A stretch of DNA of 64,000 nucleotides from Arthrobacter rhizophilus (GCF_026241105.1 NZ_JAPFFT010000014.1:1-64000), one strand, 5' to 3'; shown: positions 27,680 to 36,892, counted from the first letter of the stretch. Numbers and translations: made by a program. Notes: generated by a model not told the origin, from the letters alone.

Positions 27680-29293
27680 CTAGAACTGGGTGGTGCCGCG
27701 GAGCCGGCGGGGACGGCCGTCGGGGTCCACGACCAGGCGGCTGATGGGATCCGCCCAGAGACGTTGGAGGGACGACACCGGTTCTGGGGTGTGGTGTCGC
27801 ACGTGTCCGGTGGGGCGAGGCGAGCGGCGCCCGGTTTCGTGCCAGTGGTCGAGAGCGTCGGCGGTGCTGTTCCAAAGTTTGAGCCCAGGGGCAGGCTCGT
27901 GGAGTTGGGGATCGTTCTGGTCCAGGCCCAGGTGTTCGGCCCAGAGTTGGAGCCGGAGCCTGTGGGCCAACGGCCGGGAAGCGTCGTGGCCGGTCTCCGT
28001 GCCGGGCGGTTCCCCGTTGTCGGCAGTTGTGTCGATCACGGCGCAGGTGAGCTCGCTGTCGGTGGTCCAGGACCGGCGGTTGAAGTTGTCCGAGCCGCAG
28101 GTGAACCAGGTGTCGTCGATGATGCAGATCTTGGCGTGGACGTAGATCGGAGTTCCGGAGCTGTTCTCCAGGTCGAATACGCCGACCCTGCCGGGTGCTA
28201 CCCGGCGCAGCATTCTGAGGGCGCGGAGTTGCCCGATCCGGCTAGGCGGTCCCGCTAGAGGACCGTCTGAGTCGGGGTAGCGGGGTACGACGGCGATCAG
28301 GTTCAAGTCGGGGTTCCGTTCGAGGGCCGCTGCGATTCCGGCCGCGACTTCTGTCGACCACAGGTACTGGTCCTCGATATAGATCAGCGAGCGGGCACGG
28401 GCGAAGGCTTTCGCGTAGCCGCGGGCAACGCTGCGTTCCCCCTCGGGTGCGAACGGGAACGGAGGACGTTTCACCCCGTAGGTGCGCAGCAGTTGGACCG
28501 CATGAGGGCCCGCCGGTGGTGGTGGCGGTGCAGTGGCCGGTAGCGGTTCGGGGTGCCGGGGCATTCGGGCCAGACGTTGCAGCAGTATCCGGTACGGAGT
28601 GCGTCGGTCCAAGGGATGGGGGTCGTTCCACCGTTCAGCGAACACTGCCAGCACGTCTGCGACCACGGGGCCACGCAGTTCGAGGGCGGCGTCGTGCCAC
28701 GGGGGTCGCTTCCCGTACCGGGAATCCATGGTCACCGCTTGCGGGTCTCCCGCGTGGTCGGCGTCGTCCCGACGGCCGTGGGAAAGATCGAGCCCGCCAA
28801 CGAACGCGACGTCCCGTGACGGATCGTCACGACGGCGGATGACGAACATTTTCTGGTGATGGGAGCCGAACAGGCGTACACGCTGATCCAACAGCACCTC
28901 TCCGCCGGCGTCGTTGATCTTACGACTCATGAGCTCGTTGGATCGGCCGCTCATCGGGGCCGATACGCGCTCTCCGTGGGATCTCCAGACAAGGCCCCGC
29001 ACTTCCACCCCCGCGCGGGCCAACCCCGCGAGCAAGTTCCCTATCGACGGTCCGTCCGCCAACAGCCGCTCGTCGGCGTCGCCCCGCCAGTCTGTGAACC
29101 ACACCCTGTCTCCCGCCTGCAGGGAACTGAGCTCCTCATGCAGGCGGGCGAAGTATGTCGCGCCATGAATCAGGGGCCGCACAAGGTTGCCGTGCGACCA
29201 GGATGGCGATCCGGCAATGCCCGCGTGAATGTCTGTGGCAAGATTCCCGCGCTCAGCGCGACTCAGGAACCACGTACCAGCATCACTGTCCAC
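27680..29293 (-). CDS. phospholipase D-like protein
   Basis: Protein of 537 aa with two HKD-type motifs. The first is HHQKMFVIRRRDD, followed by FVGGLD. The second is VHAKICIIDDTWFTCGSDNFNRRSW, the complete HxK(x)4D(x)6GSxxN form. Such enzymes hydrolyse or transfer phosphodiesters, including phospholipids (cardiolipin synthase-like activity is possible). No signal peptide or membrane helix is evident. The start is a GTG with AAAGGAG 6 nt upstream. It is divergent from a PAP2 gene across a long inverted repeat. Confidence 0.87.
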   Translation of the reverse strand: MDSDAGTWFLSRAERGNLATDIHAGIAGSPSWSHGNLVRPLIHGATYFARLHEELSSLQAGDRVWFTDWRGDADERLLADGPSIGNLLAGLARAGVEVRGLVWRSHGERVSAPMSGRSNELMSRKINDAGGEVLLDQRVRLFGSHHQKMFVIRRRDDPSRDVAFVGGLDLSHGRRDDADHAGDPQAVTMDSRYGKRPPWHDAALELRGPVVADVLAVFAERWNDPHPLDRRTPYRILLQRLARMPRHPEPLPATAPPPPPAGPHAVQLLRTYGVKRPPFPFAPEGERSVARGYAKAFARARSLIYIEDQYLWSTEVAAGIAAALERNPDLNLIAVVPRYPDSDGPLAGPPSRIGQLRALRMLRRVAPGRVGVFDLENSSGTPIYVHAKICIIDDTWFTCGSDNFNRRSWTTDSELTCAVIDTTADNGEPPGTETGHDASRPLAHRLRLQLWAEHLGLDQNDPQLHEPAPGLKLWNSTADALDHWHETGRRSPRPTGHVRHHTPEPVSSLQRLWADPISRLVVDPDGRPRRLRGTTQF

Positions 29294-29346
29294 TCAGTGC
29301 TCCTTTCAGGGGCCCAGGCCAGGGCGCTAGTGTCCGGTCTCCAAAT

Positions 29347-29391
29347 AGCCTACGACTGTTCTGGCTAATGCCACCGCCCAGGTCGTAGGCT
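29347..29391. promoter_or_regulatory. 10-bp inverted repeat in PLD/PAP2 divergent region
   Basis: AGCCTACGAC (29347-29356) is repeated inverted as GTCGTAGGCT (29382-29391), with 25 bp between the arms. It sits between the divergent PLD-like and PAP2 starts. Centre-to-centre spacing of the arms is 35 bp. It could be a paired operator or a transcript hairpin. Confidence 0.5.
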
Positions 29392-29461
29392 CGCGGCACT
29401 GCAGGATCATCCGCCGCGGAGACGCCCCGGTAGCGCGGAAAGGTAAGCTTACTGATCAAAC

Positions 29462-30346
29462 ATGTGCGCGATGGAAAGGCGGAAGACGATGGGTGTTCAC
29501 CCGCAAGGCACGTCAGACCACGAGTCGGCCGGAGGCAAAGCCGAACTCGCCGACGACCGGTTCGTCGGGAACACTGATCTGGCCCGGTGGAAGACCCCCG
29601 CCGGCAGGTGGCTTGCCGCCCGCGCACAACGCCTCAGCACCCGTCTCGGCCCGTACGGTGTGCTGATCCTGATCCTGGCTGCCGGAGCCATAGTCGCATC
29701 ACTGCTGGCCTTCACGACTGGCTGGGTGTACGAGGCAGTGACAGAAGCAGATGGCGTGGCCGCCCTGGACCACCCGGTCCTGGAGGCAGCGATGACCATG
29801 CGCAGCCCCGCACTGGACGCCGCAGCCACTGCCTACACCGATCTGGGCGGAGGAATCGGGATGCCGATCCTGGCCGTGATCGCCACCGCCGTGCTGGTCC
29901 TCCGGCGCCGCTCCTGGACCCCGGCGATCCTTATTGTGACCGCCGCGGCCGGCTCCCTGTCCATGACCATCGCTGGCAAGCAACTCATCGGCCGCGCCCG
30001 GCCCCCGCTCAGCGACGCCGTGCCTCCCTACGAGTATTCCCCCTCGTTTCCCAGCGGGCATTCGCTGAACTCGTTCGTGATCGCCGGAATCATCGCCTAC
30101 GTGATCATCCTGCGTTTCCACTCCCCCCGGGCCCGCGCCTGGACAGTGACCGCAGCGGCCCTCTTCGCCCTGACCATCGGCCTAAGCCGGGTGTTCCTGG
30201 GCCACCACTGGCTCACCGATGTCCTGGCGGCCTGGACCCTCGGCGCCGCCTGGCTGGTGGTGGTCATCACTGCCCACCGCCTTTACCTCACAGCCCGAAA
30301 GACTGAAAAGCTCAACCACTCCCTGGGCGAGACTCCGGGCGGATGA
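29462..30346 (+). CDS. PAP2-family membrane phosphatase
   Basis: Integral membrane lipid phosphatase of up to 294 aa. The three catalytic motifs are complete: KQLIGRARP (KxxxxxxRP), SFPSGHS (PSGH) and SRVFLGHHWLTDV (SRxxxxxHxxxD). About six membrane helices begin after a polar N-terminus of roughly 60 residues. In-frame ATGs at 29471 and 29489 are alternative starts. Family members dephosphorylate phosphatidate, undecaprenyl pyrophosphate or similar lipids. Proximity to PLD-like and desaturase genes suggests membrane lipid work. Confidence 0.87.
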   Translation: MCAMERRKTMGVHPQGTSDHESAGGKAELADDRFVGNTDLARWKTPAGRWLAARAQRLSTRLGPYGVLILILAAGAIVASLLAFTTGWVYEAVTEADGVAALDHPVLEAAMTMRSPALDAAATAYTDLGGGIGMPILAVIATAVLVLRRRSWTPAILIVTAAAGSLSMTIAGKQLIGRARPPLSDAVPPYEYSPSFPSGHSLNSFVIAGIIAYVIILRFHSPRARAWTVTAAALFALTIGLSRVFLGHHWLTDVLAAWTLGAAWLVVVITAHRLYLTARKTEKLNHSLGETPGG

Positions 30347-30397
30347 AAGCAAGGAGAGCGCAGTAGATGAACAGGTTGAGCTTGAGCTACCGGACCA

Positions 30398-31795
30398 CTA
30401 CAGCGCCGACCCGATAGACGTCAGCGCGGGCGCGACGGTGCCCGCGTAGGTATTCGCGGGGCGCTCCAGGCCGTAGTGCTCTCTCAGCGTCCGGCCGCTG
30501 TATTCGGTGCGGAACAGGCCGCGGTCCTGCAGGATGGGGACCACCTGGTCCACGAATGTCTCGAGCCCCGAGGGCAATACGGGCGGCATGATGTTGAAGC
30601 CGTCCGCGGCGCCCCCGTCGAACCAGTCCTGGATGGCGTCCGCCACCTGGACCGGGGTGCCGGTGAAGGTCCGGTGACCGCGGCCACCGCCCAGGCGCCC
30701 GATTAGTTCACGGACAGTGAGCTTCTCGCGGCGGGCGAGCTGGACGATCAGAGAGTAGCGGCTCTTGGCGCCCTCTATCTCGTCTTCGCTGGGCAGGTTG
30801 TCCGGCAGCGGGCGGTCAAGGGGCAGGTCCTCAGGGGCGACGCGCAGGGTCTTGGCCAGTTGGATCCGCGCGTATTCGGGCTTGATCAGCCGGTCCAGTT
30901 CCCGTTCCAGCGCCCGGGCCTCCTCCTCGGTTGACCCGATGACCGGAACGATGCCGGGAAGGATCTTGATGGTTTCCGGATCACGTCCCGCAGCGGCGGT
31001 GCGGGCTTTGAGGTCCCGATAGAAGTCCTGCGCGTCCGTGAGGGTCTGGTGGGCGGTGAACACGGCGTCGGCGTACCGGGCGGCGAGGTCCTTGCCGTTC
31101 TCCGACGAGCCTGCCTGGACAATGAGCGGGTGCCCCTGCGGTGGGCGAGGCACGTTGAGCGGGCCGCGGACCTTGAAGTGCTTCCCTTCGTGGTCGACGG
31201 TGCGGATCCGCTCCGAGTCGGCCCAGACGCCGTCGGCTTTGTCCGCGAGGACGGCGTCGTCCTCCCAGCTGTCCCAGAGCTTCTGTGCTACCTCGATGAA
31301 CTCGGCGGCACGCTCGTACCGGACCGCGTGGGCGGGCTGGTCGTCCACGCCGAAGTTGCGGGCGGCGTCGGGCCCGGCAGTGGTGACCACGTTCCACCCC
31401 GCGCGACCGCCGCTGACCCAATCCACGGACGCGAAGCGCCGGGCCAAGTTGAACGGCTCGTTGTAGGTGGTGGAGGCGGTGGCGATCAGCCCGATGTGCT
31501 CTGTTGCGCCGGCGATTGCGGTCAGGAGCACGGTGGGCTCAAGCTTCCCGGCCGGACGGCGGCCCACCTCGCCGAACAGGACCGGCGAATCGGCGAAGAA
31601 GATTGAGTCCAGTTTGCCGCGTTCGGCCGTGCGGGCCAGCTGCTTGTAGTGCTCCACGTTGGTGTTGGAGCGCGGATCGCTTTCCGGCAGCCGCCACGAG
31701 GCCTCGTGGTGGCCGGTGCTCATCAAAAAGGCGTTGAGGTGGAGAGTGCGCTGGGCAGAACTGGAAACCGGGGAACTGAAATTCGGCGAACTCAT
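30398..31795 (-). CDS. LLM-class flavin-dependent monooxygenase (NtaA/SnaA/DszA-type)
   Basis: Bacterial-luciferase-like FMN-dependent monooxygenase of 465 aa. The N-terminus LHLNAFLMSTGHHEASWRLP and the later FARRF and RAGWNVVTT segments are typical of the nitrilotriacetate/dibenzothiophene-sulfone monooxygenase group. These enzymes use FMNH2 from a separate reductase, and none is encoded nearby. AAGGAG lies 8 nt before the ATG. It is divergent from a sulfonate-type ABC system, so oxidative desulfurisation of an organosulfur compound is the likeliest role. The substrate is unknown. Confidence 0.87.
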   Translation of the reverse strand: MSSPNFSSPVSSSAQRTLHLNAFLMSTGHHEASWRLPESDPRSNTNVEHYKQLARTAERGKLDSIFFADSPVLFGEVGRRPAGKLEPTVLLTAIAGATEHIGLIATASTTYNEPFNLARRFASVDWVSGGRAGWNVVTTAGPDAARNFGVDDQPAHAVRYERAAEFIEVAQKLWDSWEDDAVLADKADGVWADSERIRTVDHEGKHFKVRGPLNVPRPPQGHPLIVQAGSSENGKDLAARYADAVFTAHQTLTDAQDFYRDLKARTAAAGRDPETIKILPGIVPVIGSTEEEARALERELDRLIKPEYARIQLAKTLRVAPEDLPLDRPLPDNLPSEDEIEGAKSRYSLIVQLARREKLTVRELIGRLGGGRGHRTFTGTPVQVADAIQDWFDGGAADGFNIMPPVLPSGLETFVDQVVPILQDRGLFRTEYSGRTLREHYGLERPANTYAGTVAPALTSIGSAL

Positions 31796-32143
31796 GGAGG
31801 TGCTCCTTGGATGTCAAGTTGGGTTTGGGGGAGGGCCCTACCTAAGCACGGTCCCCACCGCGTTGGCCAGCACCCGCAATGGAAGCTAAACGGGACGAAA
31901 CCGGGCTACTTATGACGCCTTGGAACGCCAGCGGATTGTGTCTCCGCATTGCCTGGAATTGCGGGGCATTTCGCCGGATTTCCCCCGGTTTCCCGGCGTT
32001 TCCAGGCGTTACTGCCGGGCTTCCCCTGCCCCGTAGAGATGCGCTTACATCGTTCCGACCGGCAGTTCGGTCTACCCGATAACCGTGATCTACCCCAGAC
32101 CAAGTCCGGACCAACGAATCCACTCCCCCAGAAAGTAGCTCCC
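31796..32143. other. divergent intergenic region, 348 bp
   Basis: The region separates the LLM monooxygenase gene from the sulfonate-type transporter genes, so it must hold two divergent promoters. It is rich in short GCGGGGCATTT / CGGATTTCC / GGCGTTTCC-like runs around 31960-32015. I found no convincing palindrome, riboswitch or coding region. An open frame running into the binding protein from 31949 is not supported as coding. Confidence 0.6.
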
Positions 32144-33175
32144 ATGAAACTGCACCAGCCCCTGCTAAGCGTCGCGGCCGCCGTCGTACTTGCGCTGACG
32201 GTGACCGGCTGCGGCGGCAATGCCCAAGCAGGAGGCCAAACAGCCGGCCAATCGGAGGTCAAGGAACTCCGTTACCAAGGTTCTGCCAACAGCGTCGGCC
32301 TTCCCGAACTGGCGGCGGACCTCGGCTATCTGGGTGACATGAAACTCAACTGGGTTGGCAACACCACCAGCGGCCCGCAGGACATCCAGTCGGCGGCCAC
32401 CAACCAGACCGACTTCGGCGGCGCGTTCGCCGGAGCCGTGGTGAAGCTGATCGAGGCAGGCGCTCCTGTGACCGCCGTCGTCAACTATTACGGCGAAGAC
32501 GCGAAGACCTTCAACGGCTTCTACGTCAAAACGGACAGCCCCATCAAATCCGCCAAGGACCTGATCGGCAAGAAAATCGCCGTCAATACCCTGGGTGCCC
32601 ACTACGAAGCGGTCATCAACACGTACCTCAGCAAGAACGGCCTTAGCCAGGACGACATAAAGCAAGTACAGCTTGTCCCGCTGGCGCCCAACGACACCGA
32701 GGAAGCCGTCCGCAGGGGTCAGGTTGATGTCGGAACTTTGGGAGGCGTCCTGCAGGACCATGCCGTCGCCGCCGGTGGCCTGCGCTCGCTCTTCAACGAC
32801 TACGAACTCTTCGGCACCTTCGCCGGCGGACAGATCGTGCTCCGCAACGACTTCATCGAAAAGAACCCGAACACCGCGCGGACCTTCACCACAGGCGTGG
32901 CCAAGGCCATCAAGTGGGAGACCGAGACGCCTCGCGACGAAGTGATCGCGCGCTTCAAGAAGATCATCGACGCCCGCGGACGCAATGAAAGCACCGCGAA
33001 CCTGCAGTACTGGAAGAGCCCAGGCGTACCCGACAACGGCGTGATCAAGGACGAGGACTTCACCCGCTGGTCTTCGTGGCTGAAGGGTTCGGGGATTGTC
33101 AAGACCGATCTCACGCCGTCGAAGTACTACAGCAACAAGTTAAACGAACTCGCAACAACAGCGAAGAAGGGATAG
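32144..33175 (+). CDS. sulfonate/taurine-type ABC substrate-binding lipoprotein
   Basis: Binding protein of 343 aa in the SsuA/TauA (NMT1) family. The lipoprotein signal runs MKLHQPLLSVAAAVVLALTV with lipobox TGC, and the mature part starts CGGNAQAGG. The fold signature includes VVNYYGEDAKTFNGFYVK and the pair GAHYEAVINTYLSKNGL. The ATG at 32144 was chosen because the signal peptide begins there; the longer frame adds 65 unlikely residues. It is the first gene of a four-gene operon with ATPase, permease and dioxygenase. Confidence 0.88.
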   Translation: MKLHQPLLSVAAAVVLALTVTGCGGNAQAGGQTAGQSEVKELRYQGSANSVGLPELAADLGYLGDMKLNWVGNTTSGPQDIQSAATNQTDFGGAFAGAVVKLIEAGAPVTAVVNYYGEDAKTFNGFYVKTDSPIKSAKDLIGKKIAVNTLGAHYEAVINTYLSKNGLSQDDIKQVQLVPLAPNDTEEAVRRGQVDVGTLGGVLQDHAVAAGGLRSLFNDYELFGTFAGGQIVLRNDFIEKNPNTARTFTTGVAKAIKWETETPRDEVIARFKKIIDARGRNESTANLQYWKSPGVPDNGVIKDEDFTRWSSWLKGSGIVKTDLTPSKYYSNKLNELATTAKKG

Positions 33176-33177
33176 TG

Positions 33178-34101
33178 ATGACCGCCAAGATCAGCCTCCG
33201 CAGCGTCACCAGGCAGTTCGTTGTCCGCCCGGCCAGGGGCTCCAAGGCCAGCGCAAAAGAACCCACGACTCTGACCGCCCTTCATTCCCTGAGCCTGGAC
33301 GTGCGTGACGGCGAGTTCCTCACCCTGGTGGGGCCAAGTGGTTCCGGCAAGACCACCTTGCTGGACCTCCTGGCTGGCCTGTCCACACCCACCTCCGGCG
33401 AGGTATTGGTGGACGGCCGGCCGGTGACGGGACCCGGGAAGGACCGTGCCGTGGTTTTCCAGCAATACGCATTGTTTCCCTGGCGAACGGCGTCGGCCAA
33501 CGTGTCGATCGGGCTCGAAGGCAAAGGCCCGGACGGACGCAAGCTCAATCGCCGCGAACGTGCCGCCAAGGCAAGCGAATACCTCAAACTGGTCGGCCTG
33601 GCCGGCTTCGAAGACCGCTTCCCGCATGAGCTATCTGGCGGCATGAAACAGCGCGTGGCCATTGCCCGGAGCCTCGCCTACGAGCCCGATGTGCTCCTCA
33701 TGGACGAACCCTTCGCCGCATTGGACGCCCAGACCCGCGAGCAACTCCAGGACGAGCTCCTGCGGATCTGGCGGGCCACGGGCAAGACGATCGTCTTCAT
33801 CACCCACGGCATCGACGAGGCCGTGTATTTGGGGCAGCGCGTCGCCGTCCTCAGCGCCCGTCCCGGACGGCTCAAGGAAATCGTGGACGTGGACATTCCG
33901 GACCGCGACGGCGAGGACGACATCCGCTCGCATCCCGCCTTCGTCGAGCAACGGCACAAGGTCTGGACCTTGTTGCACGATGAAGTCCGTCTGGCCCAGG
34001 ACGCCGGCCACCGCAAGATCCTGCCGGACGGCACAGCCCCGGATGAAGCGCCGGCAGCCGCCGGCACACACGAATCAACACTCGAAAGGAGCGCAGCCTG
34101 A
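33178..34101 (+). CDS. sulfonate/nitrate-type ABC ATPase (SsuB-like)
   Basis: ATPase of 307 aa. It has Walker A GPSGSGKTTLL, signature LSGGMKQRVAIARSLA and Walker B LLMDEPFAALD. The combination with QQYALFPWRTASANV is characteristic of SsuB/TauB/NrtD proteins. Starts 2 nt after the binding-protein stop with GAAGAAGGG as ribosome site, and its stop overlaps the permease start by one base. It energises uptake through the adjacent permease. Confidence 0.92.
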   Translation: MTAKISLRSVTRQFVVRPARGSKASAKEPTTLTALHSLSLDVRDGEFLTLVGPSGSGKTTLLDLLAGLSTPTSGEVLVDGRPVTGPGKDRAVVFQQYALFPWRTASANVSIGLEGKGPDGRKLNRRERAAKASEYLKLVGLAGFEDRFPHELSGGMKQRVAIARSLAYEPDVLLMDEPFAALDAQTREQLQDELLRIWRATGKTIVFITHGIDEAVYLGQRVAVLSARPGRLKEIVDVDIPDRDGEDDIRSHPAFVEQRHKVWTLLHDEVRLAQDAGHRKILPDGTAPDEAPAAAGTHESTLERSAA

Positions 34102-35009
34102 TGACCACAACACTCGCGCAACAGCCCGCGGCGAGCGCCGCACCTAATCAAGCTCCCGTCGTCGGGCACTCCATCCCCGCGGAGAAGGAGCGTCGGAGCA
34201 CGACGGCGACACTCGCCTTTTTGCGGGCGGCCGCCGCCCGCGCCGGTTCCGGCCTGTGGAAGGCCGCAGGAATCCTTGCGTTCCTGGCTCTCTGGGAACT
34301 CGGGCCGACATATCTGGCCAGCCCCTCAACCCGGGTATTCCTGCCGCCCTTGCACGAGGTCCTGGCAGCGTGGGGCAAGCTGTTCGAATCCGGCACCATC
34401 CAAGGGCATTTGGCCGCGAGCCTCACCCGTTCTGTAACGGGATTCGGCGCGGCCCTCGTGGCTGGCGTATCCCTCGGTCTGCTGATCGCCTGGTACGGAC
34501 GGCTCAATTCCGTGCTGAACCCGCTCCTGGAACTGTTCCGCAACACTGCCGCGCTTGCCCTGCTGCCCGTCTTTACACTGCTGCTGGGAATCGGCGAGGA
34601 GTCCAAGATCAGCATCGTGGCGTACGCGGCGTTCTTTCCAGTCCTGCTGAACACGATCGCCGGCGTGAAGACCGTGGATCCGCTGCTCATCCGGGCCGCG
34701 AAGTCGCTCGGCCTCTCGAGCCTCGCGCTGTTCCGGAAGGTGATCCTGCCCTCTGCGGTGCCCACCATTTTTACGGGTATCCGGATGGCCGGCACGGCAT
34801 CCATTTTGGTGTTGATCGCCGCCGAAATGGTGGGTGCAAAGGCCGGACTCGGCTACTTGATCGTGAATGCCCAGAGCAGTTTTCTCATCCCGGACATGTA
34901 CGCCGGGATCCTCACGGTGTCCCTGCTGGGTTTGGCCGTGAATTTCCTCCTCGTAGCCCTGGAACGGCACTTCTCCCGTTGGCGCACCGCCGTCGGGGCC
35001 GGTTCCTGA
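34101..35009 (+). CDS. sulfonate/nitrate-type ABC permease (SsuC-like)
   Basis: Membrane permease of 302 aa. An N-terminal cytoplasmic tail of about 50 residues precedes the first helix (AAGILAFLALWELGP). The permease loop reads AAKSLGLSSLALFRKVILPSAVPTI, typical of SsuC/TauC proteins. It completes the importer with the two preceding genes. Its substrate is inferred to be an alkylsulfonate or taurine-like compound because a TauD-like gene follows. Confidence 0.9.
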   Translation: MTTTLAQQPAASAAPNQAPVVGHSIPAEKERRSTTATLAFLRAAAARAGSGLWKAAGILAFLALWELGPTYLASPSTRVFLPPLHEVLAAWGKLFESGTIQGHLAASLTRSVTGFGAALVAGVSLGLLIAWYGRLNSVLNPLLELFRNTAALALLPVFTLLLGIGEESKISIVAYAAFFPVLLNTIAGVKTVDPLLIRAAKSLGLSSLALFRKVILPSAVPTIFTGIRMAGTASILVLIAAEMVGAKAGLGYLIVNAQSSFLIPDMYAGILTVSLLGLAVNFLLVALERHFSRWRTAVGAGS

Positions 35010-35049
35010 CCACCAATCCATCCAATAACAACCAGAAAAGGAACAAAAA

Positions 35050-35979
35050 ATGTCCGTCGTTACCGAAACCAAGCTGGAATTCGCCAAACTCGGCTCCCGC
35101 ATCGGCGCCGAAATCCGCGGCTTCGACCTCAGCGGCGATCTCTCCCCGGAAACCGTGGGGCAGATCCGGGCCGCGCTCAACGAACACAAGGCCCTCGTCT
35201 TCCGGGAAGCCAACATTCTCAGCGATGAGGCCCAGGTGAAATTCGCCAGCCATTTCGGCCCGCTCACCACTGCGCATCCGACCGTGGCCTCCGTGGAGGG
35301 CGAAGCGAACGTGCTCCCCGTGGACAGCGAGAACGGTTCAGCCAACAATTGGCACACCGACGTCACGTTCGTGGTCAACCCGCCGCAGGCTTCCACCCTG
35401 CGCAGCATCGATCTTCCGTCGTATGGGGGCGAAACCCTGATTGCGTCATCGGCGGGAGCGTACGCGGACCTGCCGGACGAGCTCCGGAACTTCGCGAACA
35501 CCCTCTGGGCGATCCACACCAACGACTACGACTACTCCGTGCCGAAGAACCTGGAACATGAGAACGCCGATGAACGCCGCAAGGAATTCACCCGCATCAA
35601 GTTCGAAACCGCCCACCCCGTGGTGCGTGTCCACCCCCTGACCGGCGAGCGCGGATTGTTCATTGGGGGCTTCGCGCAGCGTCTGCGGATCGTGGGGCTT
35701 TCCAACACGGAGTCGAAGGACATCATCCGGTTGCTGCAGGCCTACGTCACCCGTCCGGAGAACGTGGTGCGCGTCAATTGGGAGCCGAACCAGCTGGTGC
35801 TCTTCGACAACCGCATCACCCAGCACTACGCGCCCGACAACTACGACGGCCAGCCCCGCAAGCTCAACCGCGTGACCATTGCCGGCGACATCCCGGTGGG
35901 CGTGGAAGGCAAGCCGAGCCAGTCGATCCAGGGGGATTCGTCCGCCTATTCCCCGACGGTTCCCACGCCACTCAACTAG
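35050..35979 (+). CDS. TauD/TfdA-family alpha-ketoglutarate-dependent dioxygenase
   Basis: Fe(II)/2-oxoglutarate dioxygenase of 309 aa. The metal-binding facial triad is visible as NNWHTDVTF (about H102, D104) with a distal His in NRITQHYAPDNY. The C-terminal Arg motif (RKLNRVTIAGD) would bind the co-substrate carboxylate. TauD-type enzymes hydroxylate next to the sulfonate and release sulfite; some act on other acids such as aryloxyacetates. Membership of a sulfonate-type transport operon supports the desulfonating role. A strong terminator follows. Confidence 0.88.
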   Translation: MSVVTETKLEFAKLGSRIGAEIRGFDLSGDLSPETVGQIRAALNEHKALVFREANILSDEAQVKFASHFGPLTTAHPTVASVEGEANVLPVDSENGSANNWHTDVTFVVNPPQASTLRSIDLPSYGGETLIASSAGAYADLPDELRNFANTLWAIHTNDYDYSVPKNLEHENADERRKEFTRIKFETAHPVVRVHPLTGERGLFIGGFAQRLRIVGLSNTESKDIIRLLQAYVTRPENVVRVNWEPNQLVLFDNRITQHYAPDNYDGQPRKLNRVTIAGDIPVGVEGKPSQSIQGDSSAYSPTVPTPLN

Positions 35980-35999
35980 TCCGTCGCAAACCCCAGACG

Positions 36000-36029
36000 C
36001 GGTGCCCGGGCCTTCAGGCCCGGGCACCG
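36000..36029. terminator. intrinsic terminator after TauD-like gene
   Basis: A 13-bp perfect stem (36000-36012 with 36017-36029) closes on a TTCA loop, 21 bases after the dioxygenase stop. There is no U-tract, but the stem is very GC-rich and stable. Confidence 0.85.
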
Positions 36030-36042
36030 GCCGGCTTTCGGC

Positions 36043-36198
36043 TCAGGAATACCACTGCCACTCAGGGGGCGCCCAGCCCGACGGAACCTGATGGTTGTCC
36101 CGGGTACCGCATCTGGCACAGCTGTAGCTTGCCGACGGCGGCCGCAATCCGCTGCCATCGACCGCATAGACCGCTGGAACATACTCATGGAAGGTCAA
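36043..36198 (-). CDS. small protein with one CxxC motif, unknown function
   Basis: A 51-aa frame from a TTG start (36196-36198) to TGA at 36043-36045. The sequence reads TFHEYVPAVYAVDGSGL, then SASYSCARCGTRDNHQVPSG and WAPPEWQWYS. A CARC pair suggests half of a zinc ribbon, perhaps completed by a dimer or by the nearby His. Codon usage looks coding and the frame ends cleanly next to the terminator. No good ribosome site was found and the start is uncertain. I do not recognise the family. Confidence 0.45.
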   Translation of the reverse strand: MTFHEYVPAVYAVDGSGLRPPSASYSCARCGTRDNHQVPSGWAPPEWQWYS

Positions 36199-36586
36199 AG
36201 GAAACCCTGGGCCGCACCGCCCACAAGCCGGTACCCTGGGCAGCGCTACGGGAACACAGGGACGATGAGTGACCAATCGATGTCCAGCACGAGCAAGCGT
36301 CATGTTTCTCCCTCACGTCTTCATCAGTCGGGAATCGGCGTCGGCCAGATCCCGCGTTCAAGTTCACGCCTGAACGCCCACATCGTTCGTCTGAACCCAA
36401 CGGGGCAGCCAGCGGGTAGTGGCTCAAAACTTATGTCAGGATTCCCTCAAGGGCCATGGGCGAGTCAGAAGAGAGGGTTCGCAATCAGTTATGCAGTCGG
36501 CAGAGGAAACTGTTGCCTGCATCACATCCTGCGTTTAGTCTTTGTTCCGGGCCGCAGCGTCGCGGCTCCAGATCGGAAGAGGACTC

Positions 36587-36892
36587 ATGACCGAAAAGAT
36601 CCGGCTTCTCGTGAGAATGAACATCGACGGTGCCCAAGTCCGCATCACAGCCCATGGGCATCTAACCTCCCGGAGCATCCACGCCCTTTATGTCGTCGTG
36701 AGGCGGGCCAACGCCCTCATGCATGGTCTGGCCCTTGAAATCGACGTTACCGGGGCCAACGTCGACGCCGCCGCCATGGAAGCACTGCGCCGTTGCTCGC
36801 AATCCCGCCGCCTTCCGGCCCTAATCGATCCCCAGCAGTCAGATGTCAACATCGGTGTCCGGTCATCCGCTGACGCTGTGATTGCCGCCTGA
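36587..36892 (+). CDS. small STAS-like protein, function unknown
   Basis: A 101-aa protein with GAAGAGGAC ahead of the ATG at 36587. The alternation of strands and helices (VRITAHGHLTSRSIHALYVV, then LALEIDVTGANVDAAAMEAL) resembles the STAS/anti-sigma-factor-antagonist fold. The phosphorylatable Ser usually found after the Asp strand is not obvious. It stands alone between the sulfonate cluster and a gene graveyard. It could have a role in stress signalling, but this is only a fold-level guess. Confidence 0.55.
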   Translation: MTEKIRLLVRMNIDGAQVRITAHGHLTSRSIHALYVVVRRANALMHGLALEIDVTGANVDAAAMEALRRCSQSRRLPALIDPQQSDVNIGVRSSADAVIAA

